In this document: positions 1 through 9,335 of the stretch, piece by piece
Layout of the letters: every line of letters starts with the position of its first letter
How positions within the stretch are numbered: the stretch's first letter is position 1
Assembly: GCF_011250565.1 (NCBI RefSeq)
Contig: NZ_JAANMS010000025.1
Location: forward strand, 1 to 61,766
Reading direction: 5' to 3'
DNA from: Nocardioides sp. IC4_145
GTDB lineage: Bacteria > Actinomycetota > Actinomycetes > Propionibacteriales > Nocardioidaceae
DNA: 61,766 bases
Position numbers and translations under genes: made by a program
Notes under the pieces: generated by a model
Databases searched by the model: none
What the model was told of the DNA's origin: nothing
Seen by the model: only the letters and a program-made list of their open reading frames with translations

Positions 1-44
1 GGATCCGCCGCACCGTCGTCGCCTCCGAGGTCGTCTCGCCCTGA
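1..44 (+). CDS. possible C-terminal tail of a truncated gene
   Basis: A reading frame open from the window edge ends at TGA (42-44) and would give a 13-residue tail ending EVVSP. It is followed directly by the first hairpin cassette, which fits a gene 3' end. Nothing about function can be said. Confidence 0.3.
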   Translation, partial: IRRTVVASEVVSP

Positions 45-54
45 CCCGGCCCGC

Positions 55-129
55 GGGGTAGTAACGGTCGGAATCGTCCGTCGCGGGGGTAGTAACGGTC
101 AGAAAGGTCCGTTGCTACCCCGACGACGG
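55..129. repeat. left hairpin cassette (two direct 13-mers plus inverted copy)
   Basis: GGGGTAGTAACGG occurs at 55-67 and 86-98, and an inverted copy (CCGTTGCTACCCC) at 109-121. The second and third copies extend outward to arms 78-98 and 109-129, a 21-bp imperfect stem with a 10-nt loop. The same three-part layout with identical spacing recurs at 1331-1405 on the other side of the next gene. It could act as a terminator for the gene ending at 44, or be a mobile REP-like unit. Confidence 0.85.
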
Positions 130-208
130 CCCTCAGACCGTCGGTGCGGCCCGGATGGCCTGTGGATGAGCGCCGACGGCGGGCGGCGGATCCGGCCACG
201 ATGGCGGG

Positions 209-1258
209 ATGCCGACCACGCCGCGACCCGAGCCGTTCCATCCGGCGCGCCCGCACGTGCTGCGGCCGATGCGGATCGACCCGGACGGCCGGACCGGTCC
301 GCCGTCGAGCCGTGCGTACGGCCGCGCCTGGCGTCAGACGACGCGCGGCTACTTCCTGCCCGCTGACCTGCCGGTCACCGTCGAGCAGCGGATCGCCGAG
401 GCCGGCATGGTGCTGCCGGCGTACGGCGGCGTCACGGGGTGGGCGGCCCTGCGCTGGATGGGCGCGGAGTACTTCGGCGACACGCTCGACGAGGCGGCGC
501 GGCCGGTCGTGCTGGCCGTGCTGAGAAAGGCGGTCCGCGAGCAGCCGGGTCTGCAGGTGACGTCCGAGCGGATCGCGCCCGAGACGCTCGAGGTCGTCGA
601 CGGGCTGGCCGTCACGACGGCGGCGCGCTCGGTGTGCTTCGAGATGCGGTACGCCGCCGACGTCCGCGCCGCGACGGTCGCCTTCGACATGGCCGCTGCT
701 GCGGACCTGGTCAGCCGGGCGGAGGCGCAGGCCTACGCCGACACGTTGAACGGGTGGATCGGGATCCCACAGTGCCGGGCGGCGATCGCGCTCGGCTCGG
801 AGAACAGCTGGTCCCCGATGGAGGTCGAGATGCGGCTGGTGTGGGAGATCGACGCCGGGCTGCCGACGCCGCTGATGAACACACCGGTCTTCGACCGGGC
901 CGGCCGGCACATCGGCACCCCGGACCTGCTCGACGTGGAGGCCGGTGTGGTCGGGGAGTACGACGGGGCGCTTCACCTGCAGCGCCGGCGACGGACGGCC
1001 GACATCGACCGGGAGCACGAGTTCCGCCGGGCCGGTCTGGAGTACTTCACCATGACCGCGGCCGACCGCGTCGACCCGTTGCGGACGGTGGTGCCGCGGA
1101 TGCTCCAGACGCGGGCGAGGGCCCGGTTCGAGCCGGAGGCCACCCGGGGATGGACCGTCGACCCGCCCGCCTGGTGGACCCCGACCACCACTGTCGAGCA
1201 ACGTCGCCGTCTGGGCGAGCAGGACCGTCGTCGGTTGCTGCGCGGCCGCGCCGGTTGA
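209..1258 (+). CDS. AbiEi/DUF559-type protein with PD-(D/E)XK-like C-terminal domain
   Basis: A 349-residue soluble protein. The N-terminal part (about residues 30-130) resembles the winged-helix AbiEi-like half found in many actinobacterial proteins. The C-terminal part has a restriction-endonuclease-like pattern: GTPDLLD, then VGEYDG, then a basic stretch and DIDREHEFRRAGLE, as in DUF559/Vsr-like nucleases (the D...E-x-D dyad is visible). The family is common in actinobacteria and usually annotated hypothetical; a nuclease or toxin-antitoxin role is inferred. The ATG at 209 has only a weak upstream GGCGGG; an alternative ATG lies at 269. The gene stands alone between two copies of the same hairpin cassette, and no obvious partner gene is present. 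Confidence 0.75.
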   Translation: MPTTPRPEPFHPARPHVLRPMRIDPDGRTGPPSSRAYGRAWRQTTRGYFLPADLPVTVEQRIAEAGMVLPAYGGVTGWAALRWMGAEYFGDTLDEAARPVVLAVLRKAVREQPGLQVTSERIAPETLEVVDGLAVTTAARSVCFEMRYAADVRAATVAFDMAAAADLVSRAEAQAYADTLNGWIGIPQCRAAIALGSENSWSPMEVEMRLVWEIDAGLPTPLMNTPVFDRAGRHIGTPDLLDVEAGVVGEYDGALHLQRRRRTADIDREHEFRRAGLEYFTMTAADRVDPLRTVVPRMLQTRARARFEPEATRGWTVDPPAWWTPTTTVEQRRRLGEQDRRRLLRGRAG

Positions 1259-1330
1259 CGGGTGGACATCCATCCCCTGCCCGCCCGGCCGCTCCGCCCG
1301 CCCGGTCCGGCCCCCATCGGGGACGTCGTC

Positions 1331-1405
1331 GGGGTAGTAACGGACGAAAATGACCTCCGCCGGGGTAGTGACGGACGTTTCTGACCGTTACTACCCCGGC
1401 GGAGG
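1331..1405. repeat. right hairpin cassette between convergent genes; likely bidirectional terminator
   Basis: GGGGTAGTAACGG at 1331-1343, GGGGTAGTGACGG at 1362-1374 and the inverted CCGTTACTACCCC at 1385-1397. Flanks CCTCCGCC (1354-1361) and GGCGGAGG (1398-1405) extend the stem to 21 bp with one mismatch and a 10-nt loop. It sits between two converging genes, so termination in both directions is plausible. Spacing matches the left cassette exactly (31 bp between direct copies, 10-nt loop). Confidence 0.85.
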
Positions 1406-1427
1406 CCGGGGACGGAGTAGCCCGGGG

Positions 1428-2462
1428 CTAGTCCAGCCGGAAGACGTAGTGCGCGATGAAGTACGTGGCGGCGGCGGCGGAGGCGGCGGCGGGGAAGGTG
1501 AGGACCCAGGCGGTGACGATGGACCGGGCGACACCCCACCGGACGGCGGAGAACCGCTTGGTGGCGCCGACGCCCATCACCGCGGAGGTGATGGTGTGGG
1601 TGGTGGAGATGGGCGCCTCGAACGCGTAGGCCGTGGTGTAGAGCACCGACGCGGCGACCGACTCCGCGGCGAAGCCGCGGGCCGGGTCGAGGTGGATGAT
1701 GCGGCGGCCGAGGGTGCGCATGATGCGCCAGCCGCCGGCCCAGGTGCCGGCCGAGATGGCGGCGGCGGCGGCGAAGATGACCCACAGCGGCAGGTCGTCG
1801 CCCTCGGCGACGTACCCCCCGGCGAGCAGGGCGAGGAAGATGACGCCCATCGTCTTCTGCGCGTCCTGGAGGCCGTGGCCGAGCGCCATGGCGGCGGCGG
1901 AGGCGGTCTGGGCGAGCTTGAAGCCGCGGTTGGCCTTGTGCGGGTTGACCTTGCGGAAGATCCACATGATCGCGAGCATCACCGCGAAGCCCGCCGCGAA
2001 CGCGAAGACCGGCGAGATCAGCATCGGGATGACGACCTTGTTGAGGACCGTGTCCCAGTTGACGCTCACCCCACCGGCGATCGCCGCGCCGCCCAGGCCG
2101 CCGATGAGGGCGTGCGAGGAGGACGACGGCAGGCCGTAGTACCAGGTGATCATGTTCCAGATGATCGCGCCGAGCAGGCCGCACATGACGATGACCAGCG
2201 CGTGCACGGTCACCGAGGTGGCGGCGTTCGGATCGAGCTGCTCGGGGCTGAACTGGATGACGTCGGCGACGGTCTTGGCGACCTTCTGGCCGAGGAACGC
2301 GCCGATGAAGTTCATGATCGCCGCGAGACCCAGGGCCACCCGCGGCGTGAGCGCGCGGGTGGAGACCGAGGTCGCGATGGCGTTGGCGGCGTCGTGGAAC
2401 CCGTTCGTGTAGTCGAACACGAGGGCGACCACGACCACCGCGATGATGATCGCGATCTCCAC
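1428..2462 (-). CDS. pit: low-affinity inorganic phosphate transporter, PiT family
   Basis: A 344-residue polytopic membrane protein with the PiT signature near the N-terminus (DYTNGFHDAANAIATSV, about residues 17-33) and its inverted counterpart in the second half (DVI then SSSHALIGGL, GHGLQDAQKTMG). The family moves phosphate, usually as a metal-phosphate complex, driven by protons or sodium. It starts with GTG at 2462, three bases after the stop of the DUF47 gene, so the two are co-transcribed and probably translationally coupled. DUF47 plus PiT is a common pair. The polyphosphate kinase gene just upstream on the same strand suggests a phosphate storage locus. Confidence 0.93.
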   Translation of the reverse strand: MEIAIIIAVVVVALVFDYTNGFHDAANAIATSVSTRALTPRVALGLAAIMNFIGAFLGQKVAKTVADVIQFSPEQLDPNAATSVTVHALVIVMCGLLGAIIWNMITWYYGLPSSSSHALIGGLGGAAIAGGVSVNWDTVLNKVVIPMLISPVFAFAAGFAVMLAIMWIFRKVNPHKANRGFKLAQTASAAAMALGHGLQDAQKTMGVIFLALLAGGYVAEGDDLPLWVIFAAAAAISAGTWAGGWRIMRTLGRRIIHLDPARGFAAESVAASVLYTTAYAFEAPISTTHTITSAVMGVGATKRFSAVRWGVARSIVTAWVLTFPAAASAAAATYFIAHYVFRLD

Positions 2463-2465
2463 CGG

Positions 2466-3083
2466 TCAGGACTCCTTGACGGCGATCTGCTCCACCGTGT
2501 TCGCGACCCGCTCGAACGCGTCGATGGCGTCCTCGAGGGCCTCGACGATGTCCTTGAGCTTGAGCACCTCGATGGTCTTGTAGTCGCCACCGAAGATGTT
2601 GGTCAGGATCCGGCGGTGGTTCTTGTCGCCGGCGTTCTCGAGGCGGTTGATCTCGATCCAGTACTCCTCGAGCGACTGCATCGACCGCAGGTTCGGCATC
2701 GCGGCGGAGGTGAGGTCCGCGCAGCGCTGCAGCAGCTCGACCTGGCCGGAGACCTCGGTCGGCATCTCCCGCACCTCGTAGAGCAGGATCATGTCGACGA
2801 CCTCGTCCATGTGGTCCATGACGTCGTCGAGCCCGGAGGCGAGCGAGTAGATGTCCTCGCGGTCGAACGGCGTGATGAACGTCGAGTTCACCTTCCGGAT
2901 GATCGCGTGGGTGGTCTCGTCGGCGGCGTGCTCGGCGTCGCGCATGCGCTGAGCCACGGACGCGTGGTCGGCGCCGTCGGCGAGCATCTCGGCGAGGATC
3001 CTGGCACCGGTGACGAGGTGGTCCGCCTGCTCGGCGAACTGGTCGTAGAACGTGGCTTCGACCGGACGGAAACGCAGTCCCAC
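2466..3083 (-). CDS. DUF47 (PhoU-like) PiT accessory protein
   Basis: A 205-residue, mostly helical protein of the DUF47/Pit-accessory family. PhoU-like helix features are visible (DREDIYSLASGLDDVMDHMDE), where acidic clusters typically bind metal. It probably regulates or assists the PiT transporter whose start lies three bases downstream. I chose GTG at 3083 because the sequence from there (VGLRFRPVEATFYDQF) matches the usual family N-terminus and an AGGAG lies just upstream. A longer frame to 3152 adds 23 residues without family character. Confidence 0.88.
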   Translation of the reverse strand: MGLRFRPVEATFYDQFAEQADHLVTGARILAEMLADGADHASVAQRMRDAEHAADETTHAIIRKVNSTFITPFDREDIYSLASGLDDVMDHMDEVVDMILLYEVREMPTEVSGQVELLQRCADLTSAAMPNLRSMQSLEEYWIEINRLENAGDKNHRRILTNIFGGDYKTIEVLKLKDIVEALEDAIDAFERVANTVEQIAVKES

Positions 3084-3211
3084 GGAGTGACTCCTGAACG
3101 ACGGGGGAACGAGCGTTGAACAGAGTAGGGCCACCGTCGGAAGATCACGCAAGCGAGGACGGCGTCGGCCCCGTCACCCGAGGTGGTGCCGCCGGCCGAG
3201 GTCGTACGCCG

Positions 3212-5380
3212 TCAGGGCGCCGTACGCCGTCGGCGCTGCCGCTCGATGAGCGTCTCCTGGAGGTGCACCGGTCCGGGCGAGCGGCTCCACGCGCCGTCGG
3301 GGCCGAGCACCCACGCGTCGGTGTCGGCGTCGAAGGCGAGCGTCAGCAGGTCGTCGACGGCCTGCCGGCCGGCGGCCCCGGGCAGCCGGACGAGCACCTC
3401 GACCCGCCGGTCGAGGTTGCGGTGCATCATGTCGGCCGAGCCGATCCAGGCCTCGGGCTCGCCGCCGTTGTCGAACCAGGAGACCCGGCTGTGCTCGAGG
3501 AACCGCCCCAGCACCGACCGCACCTCGATCGTCTCCGACAGCCCGGGCACGCCGGGCCGCAGCGCGCAGATGCCGCGGATGAGCAGCTGGACGGGGACGC
3601 CGGCCTGCGAGGCGAGGTAGAGCGCGTCGATGACGGCCTCGTCGACCACGGAGTTGGCCTTCATCCGGATCCGCGCGGGGCGCCCGGCCCGGTGGTGGGC
3701 GATCTCGCGGTGGATGCGCTCGACGAGCCCCGAGCGCACGGAGTCGGGCGCGACCAGCAGCTGCTCGTACGACGCGTTGCGCGACCACCCGGAGAGGTTG
3801 TTGAACAGGTGGGCGACGTCCTCGCCGATCGTGTCGTCGGTCGTGATCAGCCCGAGGTCCTCATAGGTGCGTGACGTCTTCGGGTTGTAGTTGCCGGTGC
3901 CGATGTGGGTGTAGCGGCGGATCCCGCCGCCGGCGTGGTCCTCCTCGCGCACCACCATCGACAGCTTGCAGTGCGTCTTGAGCCCGACCAGCCCGTAGAC
4001 GACGTGGCAGCCGGCCTGCTCGAGCTTGCGGGCCCACCGGATGTTGGCCTCCTCGTCGAAGCGGGCCTTGATCTCCACGATCACCAGCACCTGCTTGCCG
4101 GCCTCGGCGGCGTCGATCAGCGCGTCGATGATCGGTGAGTCGCCGGAGGTCCGGTAGAGCGTCTGCTTGATCGCCAGCACGTGCGGGTCGGCCGCGGCCT
4201 GCTCGAGGAAGCGCTGCACGGAGGTGGCGAAGGAGTCGTAGGGGTGGTGCAGCAGCACGTCGTGGCGGCGGGCGGCCTTGAACACGTCGACCGGCGCGGC
4301 GGACTCCACCTCGGCGAGCACCGGGTGGGTGGTGGGCACGAACGCGGGGTACTTCAGCTCCTCGCGAGGCAGGTCAGCGAGGCTGGTCAGCGCCCGCAGG
4401 TCCAGCGGCCCGGGCAGCCGGAACACTTCCTCCTCGGCCACGCCGAGCTCGGAGACCAGCAGGTCGAGGACGGCAGGGGTGATCGAGTCCTCGACCTCGA
4501 GCCGGACCGGCGGCCCGAACCGGCGGCGCAGCAGCTCCTTCTCCAGCGCGGCCAGGATGTTCTCGGCGTCGTCCTCCTCCACCTCAAGGTCCTCGTTGCG
4601 GGTCACCCGGAACGTGTGGACCTCGAGCACCTCCATGCCGGGGAACAGCTTCTTCAGCCGCTCGCGGATGACGTCCTCCAGCGGCACGAACCGCTGGTTC
4701 CCGAGCGGCACGAGCCTCGCGAAGTTCGGCGGCACCTTGACCCGCGCGAAGTGCTCCTTGCGGGTCTCGGGGTCGCGCAGCACGACGGCGAGGTTGAGCG
4801 AGAGCCCGGAGATGTACGGGAAGGGGTGCGCCGGGTCGACGGCCAGCGGGGTCAGCACCGGGTAGACCCGCTCCTTGAAGAGCTTCTTGCAGTGCTTCTG
4901 CTCGCGGTCGTCCAGCTCGCCCCAGCGCACGATCTCGATGCCGTGATCGCGCAGCGCGGGGTCGATCTCGTCGCGGAACAGGCAGACCTGCCGCTCGCTC
5001 AGCTCCCGGCTCGTGAGCCAGATCCGCTCGAGCACCTCACGCGGCATCAGGCCGGAGGCGGCGCGCACGGCCAGCCCGGCGGCGATCCGGCGCTTCAGGC
5101 CGGCCACCCGGACCATGAAGAACTCGTCGAGGTTGCTGGTGAAGATCCCCAGGAACCGCACCCGCTCGAGCAGCGGCAGGTCGGGGTCCTCGGCGAGCTC
5201 GAGCACCCGCTGGTTGAAGTGCAGCCACGACAGCTCGCGGTCGAGGAACCGGTCGTCGTACTTCTCCACCGCCGCGAGCGCCTCGTGGTCGGGGACGTAG
5301 GGCGGCTCCACGTCGAAGGAGTCGTGCGGCGCCCGGTCGCGCGGCAGCAGGTCCTCGGCGGGTCCGGTCTCCAGGGTCAC
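3212..5380 (-). CDS. ppk1: polyphosphate kinase 1
   Basis: 722 residues, a normal PPK1 length. It makes long-chain polyphosphate from ATP and can run in reverse. The order of domains is typical: N-terminal helical domain ([20 protein letters not shown] near residue 40), head domain, then the two C-terminal phospholipase-D-like domains. The autophosphorylated histidine is expected in [11 protein letters not shown] (His about 470), followed by [19 protein letters not shown] at 5380 gives the expected start, with GGCGAG just upstream; a longer frame to 5719 runs antisense into the esterase gene and is not family-like. It lies behind the pit-DUF47 pair on the same strand, a phosphate uptake and storage grouping. 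Confidence 0.95.
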   Translation of the reverse strand: MTLETGPAEDLLPRDRAPHDSFDVEPPYVPDHEALAAVEKYDDRFLDRELSWLHFNQRVLELAEDPDLPLLERVRFLGIFTSNLDEFFMVRVAGLKRRIAAGLAVRAASGLMPREVLERIWLTSRELSERQVCLFRDEIDPALRDHGIEIVRWGELDDREQKHCKKLFKERVYPVLTPLAVDPAHPFPYISGLSLNLAVVLRDPETRKEHFARVKVPPNFARLVPLGNQRFVPLEDVIRERLKKLFPGMEVLEVHTFRVTRNEDLEVEEDDAENILAALEKELLRRRFGPPVRLEVEDSITPAVLDLLVSELGVAEEEVFRLPGPLDLRALTSLADLPREELKYPAFVPTTHPVLAEVESAAPVDVFKAARRHDVLLHHPYDSFATSVQRFLEQAAADPHVLAIKQTLYRTSGDSPIIDALIDAAEAGKQVLVIVEIKARFDEEANIRWARKLEQAGCHVVYGLVGLKTHCKLSMVVREEDHAGGGIRRYTHIGTGNYNPKTSRTYEDLGLITTDDTIGEDVAHLFNNLSGWSRNASYEQLLVAPDSVRSGLVERIHREIAHHRAGRPARIRMKANSVVDEAVIDALYLASQAGVPVQLLIRGICALRPGVPGLSETIEVRSVLGRFLEHSRVSWFDNGGEPEAWIGSADMMHRNLDRRVEVLVRLPGAAGRQAVDDLLTLAFDADTDAWVLGPDGAWSRSPGPVHLQETLIERQRRRRTAP

Positions 5381-5492
5381 CTCGCCAGTGTGGCACCGGA
5401 GGGTGAACGGCAGGTGTCGCTCGCGAAGGACTGGGGAGCGGCGTGCGCGAGCCCGCCGTGTGGATGGCTGGCGGCCCGCTACTGTCCCGCCC

Positions 5493-6536
5493 GTGAGCGC
5501 GAAGACCGTCGTCGAGGTGGCTGCCCTGCGGGCCCTGATGGGGCTGCCGGCCCCCGTCCAGCGGGTGCTGGCCGGACCGCCGCTGCGCCTCGACGGGCAG
5601 AAGCTGGCCGTCGACCTCCAGCTGATGCTGCGGATCCAGCAGCTCACCCGCGAGCCCGCGATCGAGTCGCTCGAGGTCGAGCTCGGTCGCCAGGCCGCCG
5701 TCCGGCAGACCGGGCTCACCGCCGGCCGCCAGCGCGTCGGCTCGGTGCGCGACCTGAACGCCGGCGGGCTGCTCGCCCGTCTCTACACCCCCTCGAGCGC
5801 GCACGGGCCGGTCGAGACGCCCGGCCCGCTGCTGCTGTTCCTCCACGGCGGCGGCTTCTTCTTCGGCGACCTCGAGACCCACGACGCCAGCTGCCGGTTC
5901 ATCGCGGAGCGGGCCGGTGTGCGAGTGCTCGCCGTCGACTACCGCCTCGGCCCCGAGCACCCCTTCCCGGCTGCGCACGACGACGCGCTCGCGGCGTACC
6001 GCTGGGTCCTCGAGCACGCCGCCGCACTCGGCGCCGACCCCGCGCGGATCGCCGTCGGCGGCGACTCCGCCGGCGGCAACCTGGCCGCCCACATCGCCAT
6101 CGAGGCGGCCCGCGACGGGCTGCCGCTGGCGTGGCAGCTGCTCGTCTACCCGGCGACCGACGTCTCTGGCGAGACCGAGAGCAAGCGGATGTTCGGCAAG
6201 GGTCTGTTCCTCACCCAGGAGTTCATGGACCTCGCGGTCGCCTCCTACACGCCCGACCCCGCCACCCGCACCGACCCGCGCGTCGCCCCGCTGCGCGCCG
6301 ACCTGCCGGCGGGGTTGGCGCCGGCGTACGTCGTCACCGCCGGCTTCGACCCGCTCCGCGACGAGGGCGAGGCGTACGCCGCGAAGCTCGCCGCCGCGGG
6401 GGTCGAGGTGGAGACGCGCCGGTTCCCCGACCAGATCCACGGGTTCTTCAACATCGTCGGCGCCGGCCGCACCTCGAAGGCCGCCGTCGCCGTGATCGCG
6501 GACCGCGTCCGGACCGCGCTGCACCCGGCTGGTTGA
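5493..6536 (+). CDS. alpha/beta hydrolase, HSL-type esterase/lipase
   Basis: 347 residues with all hallmarks of the hormone-sensitive-lipase family: oxyanion-hole HGGG (118-121), nucleophile elbow GDSAGG with Ser about 192, acid Asp about 286 ([10 protein letters not shown]) and His about 316 (DQIHGFF). It should hydrolyse short-chain esters; the substrate is unknown. GTG at 5493 is the likely start; the upstream frame overlaps the divergent ppk1 start. The final codons (GGCTGGTTGA) are part of a dispersed repeat, which thus supplies the last two residues and the stop. Confidence 0.88.
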   Translation: MSAKTVVEVAALRALMGLPAPVQRVLAGPPLRLDGQKLAVDLQLMLRIQQLTREPAIESLEVELGRQAAVRQTGLTAGRQRVGSVRDLNAGGLLARLYTPSSAHGPVETPGPLLLFLHGGGFFFGDLETHDASCRFIAERAGVRVLAVDYRLGPEHPFPAAHDDALAAYRWVLEHAAALGADPARIAVGGDSAGGNLAAHIAIEAARDGLPLAWQLLVYPATDVSGETESKRMFGKGLFLTQEFMDLAVASYTPDPATRTDPRVAPLRADLPAGLAPAYVVTAGFDPLRDEGEAYAAKLAAAGVEVETRRFPDQIHGFFNIVGAGRTSKAAVAVIADRVRTALHPAG

Positions 6537-6596
6537 GCTCTCGCCCGACCCCGGCTGGTTGAGGAGCTTCCGCTAGGAAGCGTCTCGAAACCCGCC
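6526..6596. repeat. dispersed palindromic repeat, partial plus full copy
   Basis: A partial copy (CGGCTGGTTGAG, from about 6527) overlaps the esterase stop codon; a full copy (GGCTGGTTGAGGAGCTTCC...GGAAGCGTCTCGAAACCCGCC) covers about 6553-6596. The arms are self-complementary around CCGCTAGG. It lies between convergent genes. Confidence 0.85.
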
Positions 6597-6611
6597 GGGG
6601 CGAACCCAGCG

Positions 6612-8912
6612 TCAGTCGCGCTGACCCGCGCCGGTCGAGCCGACGAGGAACGCGACGGTGACGATCGCCCCGACGGCGAGGAGCACCGGGTCGTCGTGGC
6701 CGGTCCGCCACGCGACGACGGTGAGCGCGGCGGCGACGAGCGCGGCGAGCAGGTAGAGGACCCGTCGGCCGCGCTGCTCCGCCGAGGGGATGGCACCGGA
6801 CGAGGCGGCGGGTGCCGGGGCGGCAGGAGTGGCGGGAGCGGGCTCGGCAGCCGGTACGCCGGCGAGCGGGCGCGGCTGGACAGGCTCGCCGCCCCCAGGG
6901 CCGCCCCGTGCCTCGGCCAGCTGCTCGGCCAGCTCGGCGGCGCGCTGCTCGGCGGCGAGCCGGTCCTGGAGGGCCGCCTCGACGAGCTCGGCCTGGTGGC
7001 GCACCGACGCCTCGACGGCGCTGCGGTCCATCGCCCGCTGCTCGGCCTTCTCCTCGGCGACCAGCCGCTGGGCGGCCTGCTCCTCGGCGGCGCGCTCGGC
7101 GGCGAGCCGAGCCTCGTGGGCCGCGGCCAGCTCGGCGGCGAGCTCGGTGAGCCGGCGCTCGGCCTCCTGCCGGCCGGCGACGGCCTCGGCGGCGAGCCGG
7201 GCGTGCTCGGCGGCGTCGTGCTCGGCGGCCTCGCGCGCCTCGACCGCGGCCCGGGCGGACTCCTCGGCGGCGGTCCGCGCGGCGTGCGCCTCCGCGGCGA
7301 GGCAGGCCTGCTCGGCGGCGGTCTCCTCGGCGACCGCCCGCGCCTCGGCGGCCGCGCGGGCGGCCTCGGCCTGCTCGGTGGCCTCGACGAGCGCGGTGTG
7401 CTCGGCCTGCGCGGACGCGGCGGCCAGCACCGACGCGTCGTACGCCGACTCCGACGCGGCCGCCGCCTCGGCGGCCCGCTCGCGGGCGGACTGCTCCGCG
7501 GCGACCCGTGCCTCGTGCGCCTCGGCGGCCAGCCGGGCGTGCTCGGCGGCGGACTCGTCGGCGACGCGGCGGCCCTCGAGCGCCTCGGCGGCGTCGCGCG
7601 CGTGCGCGGCGGCGGTCTCGTCGGCCGCGGCGCGTGCCTCCGCGGCGACCCGGGCGACCTCGGCCTGCTCGCCGGCGGCGACCAGCGCCGCGTGCTCGGC
7701 GGCGGCGGCCGCAGCGGCCAGGGCGGCCTGGTCGCGGGACTCGGCGCTCGCGGCGGCGGCCTCCTCGGCGCGCTCGCGCGCCACGTGCTCGGCGACCTCC
7801 CGGGCCTGGTGCGCCTCGGCGGCGAGCCGGGCGTGCTCGGCGGCGGACTCGTCGGCGACGCGGCGGCCCTGGAGTGCCTCGGCGGCGTCGCGGGCGTGTG
7901 CGGACGCGATCTCGTCGGCGGCGGCGCGCAGCTCGGACGCGGCGGCGGCGATCCCGGCCTGCTCCTCGGCGGCCACCAGCGCCGCGTGCTCGGCGGCGGC
8001 CGCGGCAGCGGCCAGGGCGGCCTGGTCGCGGGACTCGGCGCTGGCGGCGGCGGCCTCCTCCGCCCGCTCCCGGGCGGCCTGCTCGGCGACCTCGCGGGCC
8101 GAGTGCGCCTCGGCGGCGAGCCGGGCGTGCACGGCAGCCGTCTCCTCAGCGGCGACCCGCGCCAGGGCGAGCTCCTCGGCCCGTGCGGACGCTGCTTCCA
8201 TCGCGGCGGCGGCAGCCGCGGCCGCCTCCTCGGCCGCACGGCGCGCGTCGGTCGCCTCCCGGTTGGCGTCGGCCAGCTCGGCTGCCCGGGCCTCGGCCAG
8301 CGCCAGCTCGCGGGCGGCGTCGGCGGCGGACTCCTCCGCCGCGAGCCGGGCGGCGTGCGCCTCGTCCGCGAGCCGGGCCTGCTCGGCGGCGGAGCTGTCC
8401 GCGGCCTCCCGCGCCTCGGCGGCCGCGGCGGCGAGCGACGCCTGCTCCGCGGCGTACGTCGCCGCCTCCTCGTGCCGGCGGGCGGACTCGGCGGCGGCCT
8501 CCTCGGCGGCCGCCCGCGCGGTGAGCGCCTCGTCGAGGCGGGCCTCGGCGGCCTCCCGACCCTCGGCCGCCGCGAGCGCGGCCGCGGCCTGCTCCGACAA
8601 CGCGACGGCCGCCGCCTGTGCCTCGGCGGCGGCGTCCGCGAGCTCGGCGGCCCGGCGGGAGGCGGCCTCGGCCTCCGCGGCCGCGGCCCGGGCGGCCTCC
8701 TCCGCGACGAGCCGCTCGGCGGCCTGCTCGGAGGCGGCCAGCTCGGCGGCGCGGCGCAGCGAGGTGGCGTGGTCGGCCGCGGCGGTCTGCTCGGCGAGCC
8801 GGGCCAGCGCCTCCTCGTGGGTCAGGGGCGGCAGCGGCGCGGTGGCCTGCTTCTGCCGGCGACGCCAGCCACGGGCGGTCGCACCTTCGTCCGGAGGGGG
8901 TGCGGCGCTCAT
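6612..8912 (-). CDS. long alanine-rich coiled-coil protein with C-terminal membrane hairpin
   Basis: 766 residues. After a short basic N-terminal segment (WRRRQKQ), about residues 30-690 are almost entirely Ala/Glu/Arg heptad-like sequence predicted to form a very long coiled coil. The C-terminus holds two hydrophobic segments (VLYLLAALVAAALTVVAW and LLAVGAIVTVAFLVGS), so it is probably membrane-anchored. Within the coil a unit of 98 residues is duplicated with near-identical DNA (294-bp period; copies visible around 7731 and 8025). I do not recognise a named family; a structural or envelope-organising role is a guess. ATG at 8912 is chosen because the upstream extension is low-quality. The very biased composition produces long spurious frames on the other strand. 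Confidence 0.75.
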   Translation of the reverse strand: MSAAPPPDEGATARGWRRRQKQATAPLPPLTHEEALARLAEQTAAADHATSLRRAAELAASEQAAERLVAEEAARAAAAEAEAASRRAAELADAAAEAQAAAVALSEQAAAALAAAEGREAAEARLDEALTARAAAEEAAAESARRHEEAATYAAEQASLAAAAAEAREAADSSAAEQARLADEAHAARLAAEESAADAARELALAEARAAELADANREATDARRAAEEAAAAAAAAMEAASARAEELALARVAAEETAAVHARLAAEAHSAREVAEQAARERAEEAAAASAESRDQAALAAAAAAAEHAALVAAEEQAGIAAAASELRAAADEIASAHARDAAEALQGRRVADESAAEHARLAAEAHQAREVAEHVARERAEEAAAASAESRDQAALAAAAAAAEHAALVAAGEQAEVARVAAEARAAADETAAAHARDAAEALEGRRVADESAAEHARLAAEAHEARVAAEQSARERAAEAAAASESAYDASVLAAASAQAEHTALVEATEQAEAARAAAEARAVAEETAAEQACLAAEAHAARTAAEESARAAVEAREAAEHDAAEHARLAAEAVAGRQEAERRLTELAAELAAAHEARLAAERAAEEQAAQRLVAEEKAEQRAMDRSAVEASVRHQAELVEAALQDRLAAEQRAAELAEQLAEARGGPGGGEPVQPRPLAGVPAAEPAPATPAAPAPAASSGAIPSAEQRGRRVLYLLAALVAAALTVVAWRTGHDDPVLLAVGAIVTVAFLVGSTGAGQRD

Positions 8913-8949
8913 GGCGCCGGATCGTATCGGCTGGCCCGCCCGGCCGAGG

Positions 8950-9312
8950 TCAGTAGACGAGCGCCTGGACGTCCGGCTGGAGGACCTCCTCGGCGAACGA
9001 CGCCGCACCGCGGATCACCACGCCCGGCAGCAGCTGCTCGGCGGTGATCCCGCGGCGCGAGGCGCACTGGGTGCAGACGGTGACGGTGCCGCCGGCGACG
9101 ACGGCCGCCAGGAGGTCCGCCAGGGGAGTGGCGAGCGGCAGCGCGATGCCCTCGGCGCGCCCGGGCACGCCGTACCACGCCGCCTCGCCGGTCAGCCACA
9201 GCGAGACCTCCGCACCGGCGGCCACCGCGGCGGCCGCCACGGTGAACCCCTGGTTGCACCGCTCGGCGTCCTCGGAGCCGCAGGTCACCTTGACGACGAG
9301 TGGGCGCGACAT
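8950..9312 (-). CDS. DsrE/DsrF-like family protein
   Basis: 120 residues with the small alpha/beta DsrE fold: N-terminal strand PLVVKVTCGSEDAERCNQGF, a middle GAEVSLWLTGEAAW segment and VTVCTQCASRRGI. Several cysteines (about positions 11, 19, 80, 83) could handle sulfur or metal. Family members act in sulfur transfer or have unknown roles. It is separated by 37 bp from the coiled-coil gene on the same strand and is divergent from the nitrobindin gene 23 bp away, so a shared promoter region is very short. Confidence 0.8.
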   Translation of the reverse strand: MSRPLVVKVTCGSEDAERCNQGFTVAAAAVAAGAEVSLWLTGEAAWYGVPGRAEGIALPLATPLADLLAAVVAGGTVTVCTQCASRRGITAEQLLPGVVIRGAASFAEEVLQPDVQALVY

Positions 9313-9335
9313 GGGCGTCAGCCTAGAGTGGGCGG

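Noticed and set aside
1350..3119. Long plus-strand frame (589 codons) opposite pit and DUF47
   Set aside because: Low-complexity Gly/Asp/Arg product mirrors the real minus-strand genes; typical of GC-rich antisense frames.
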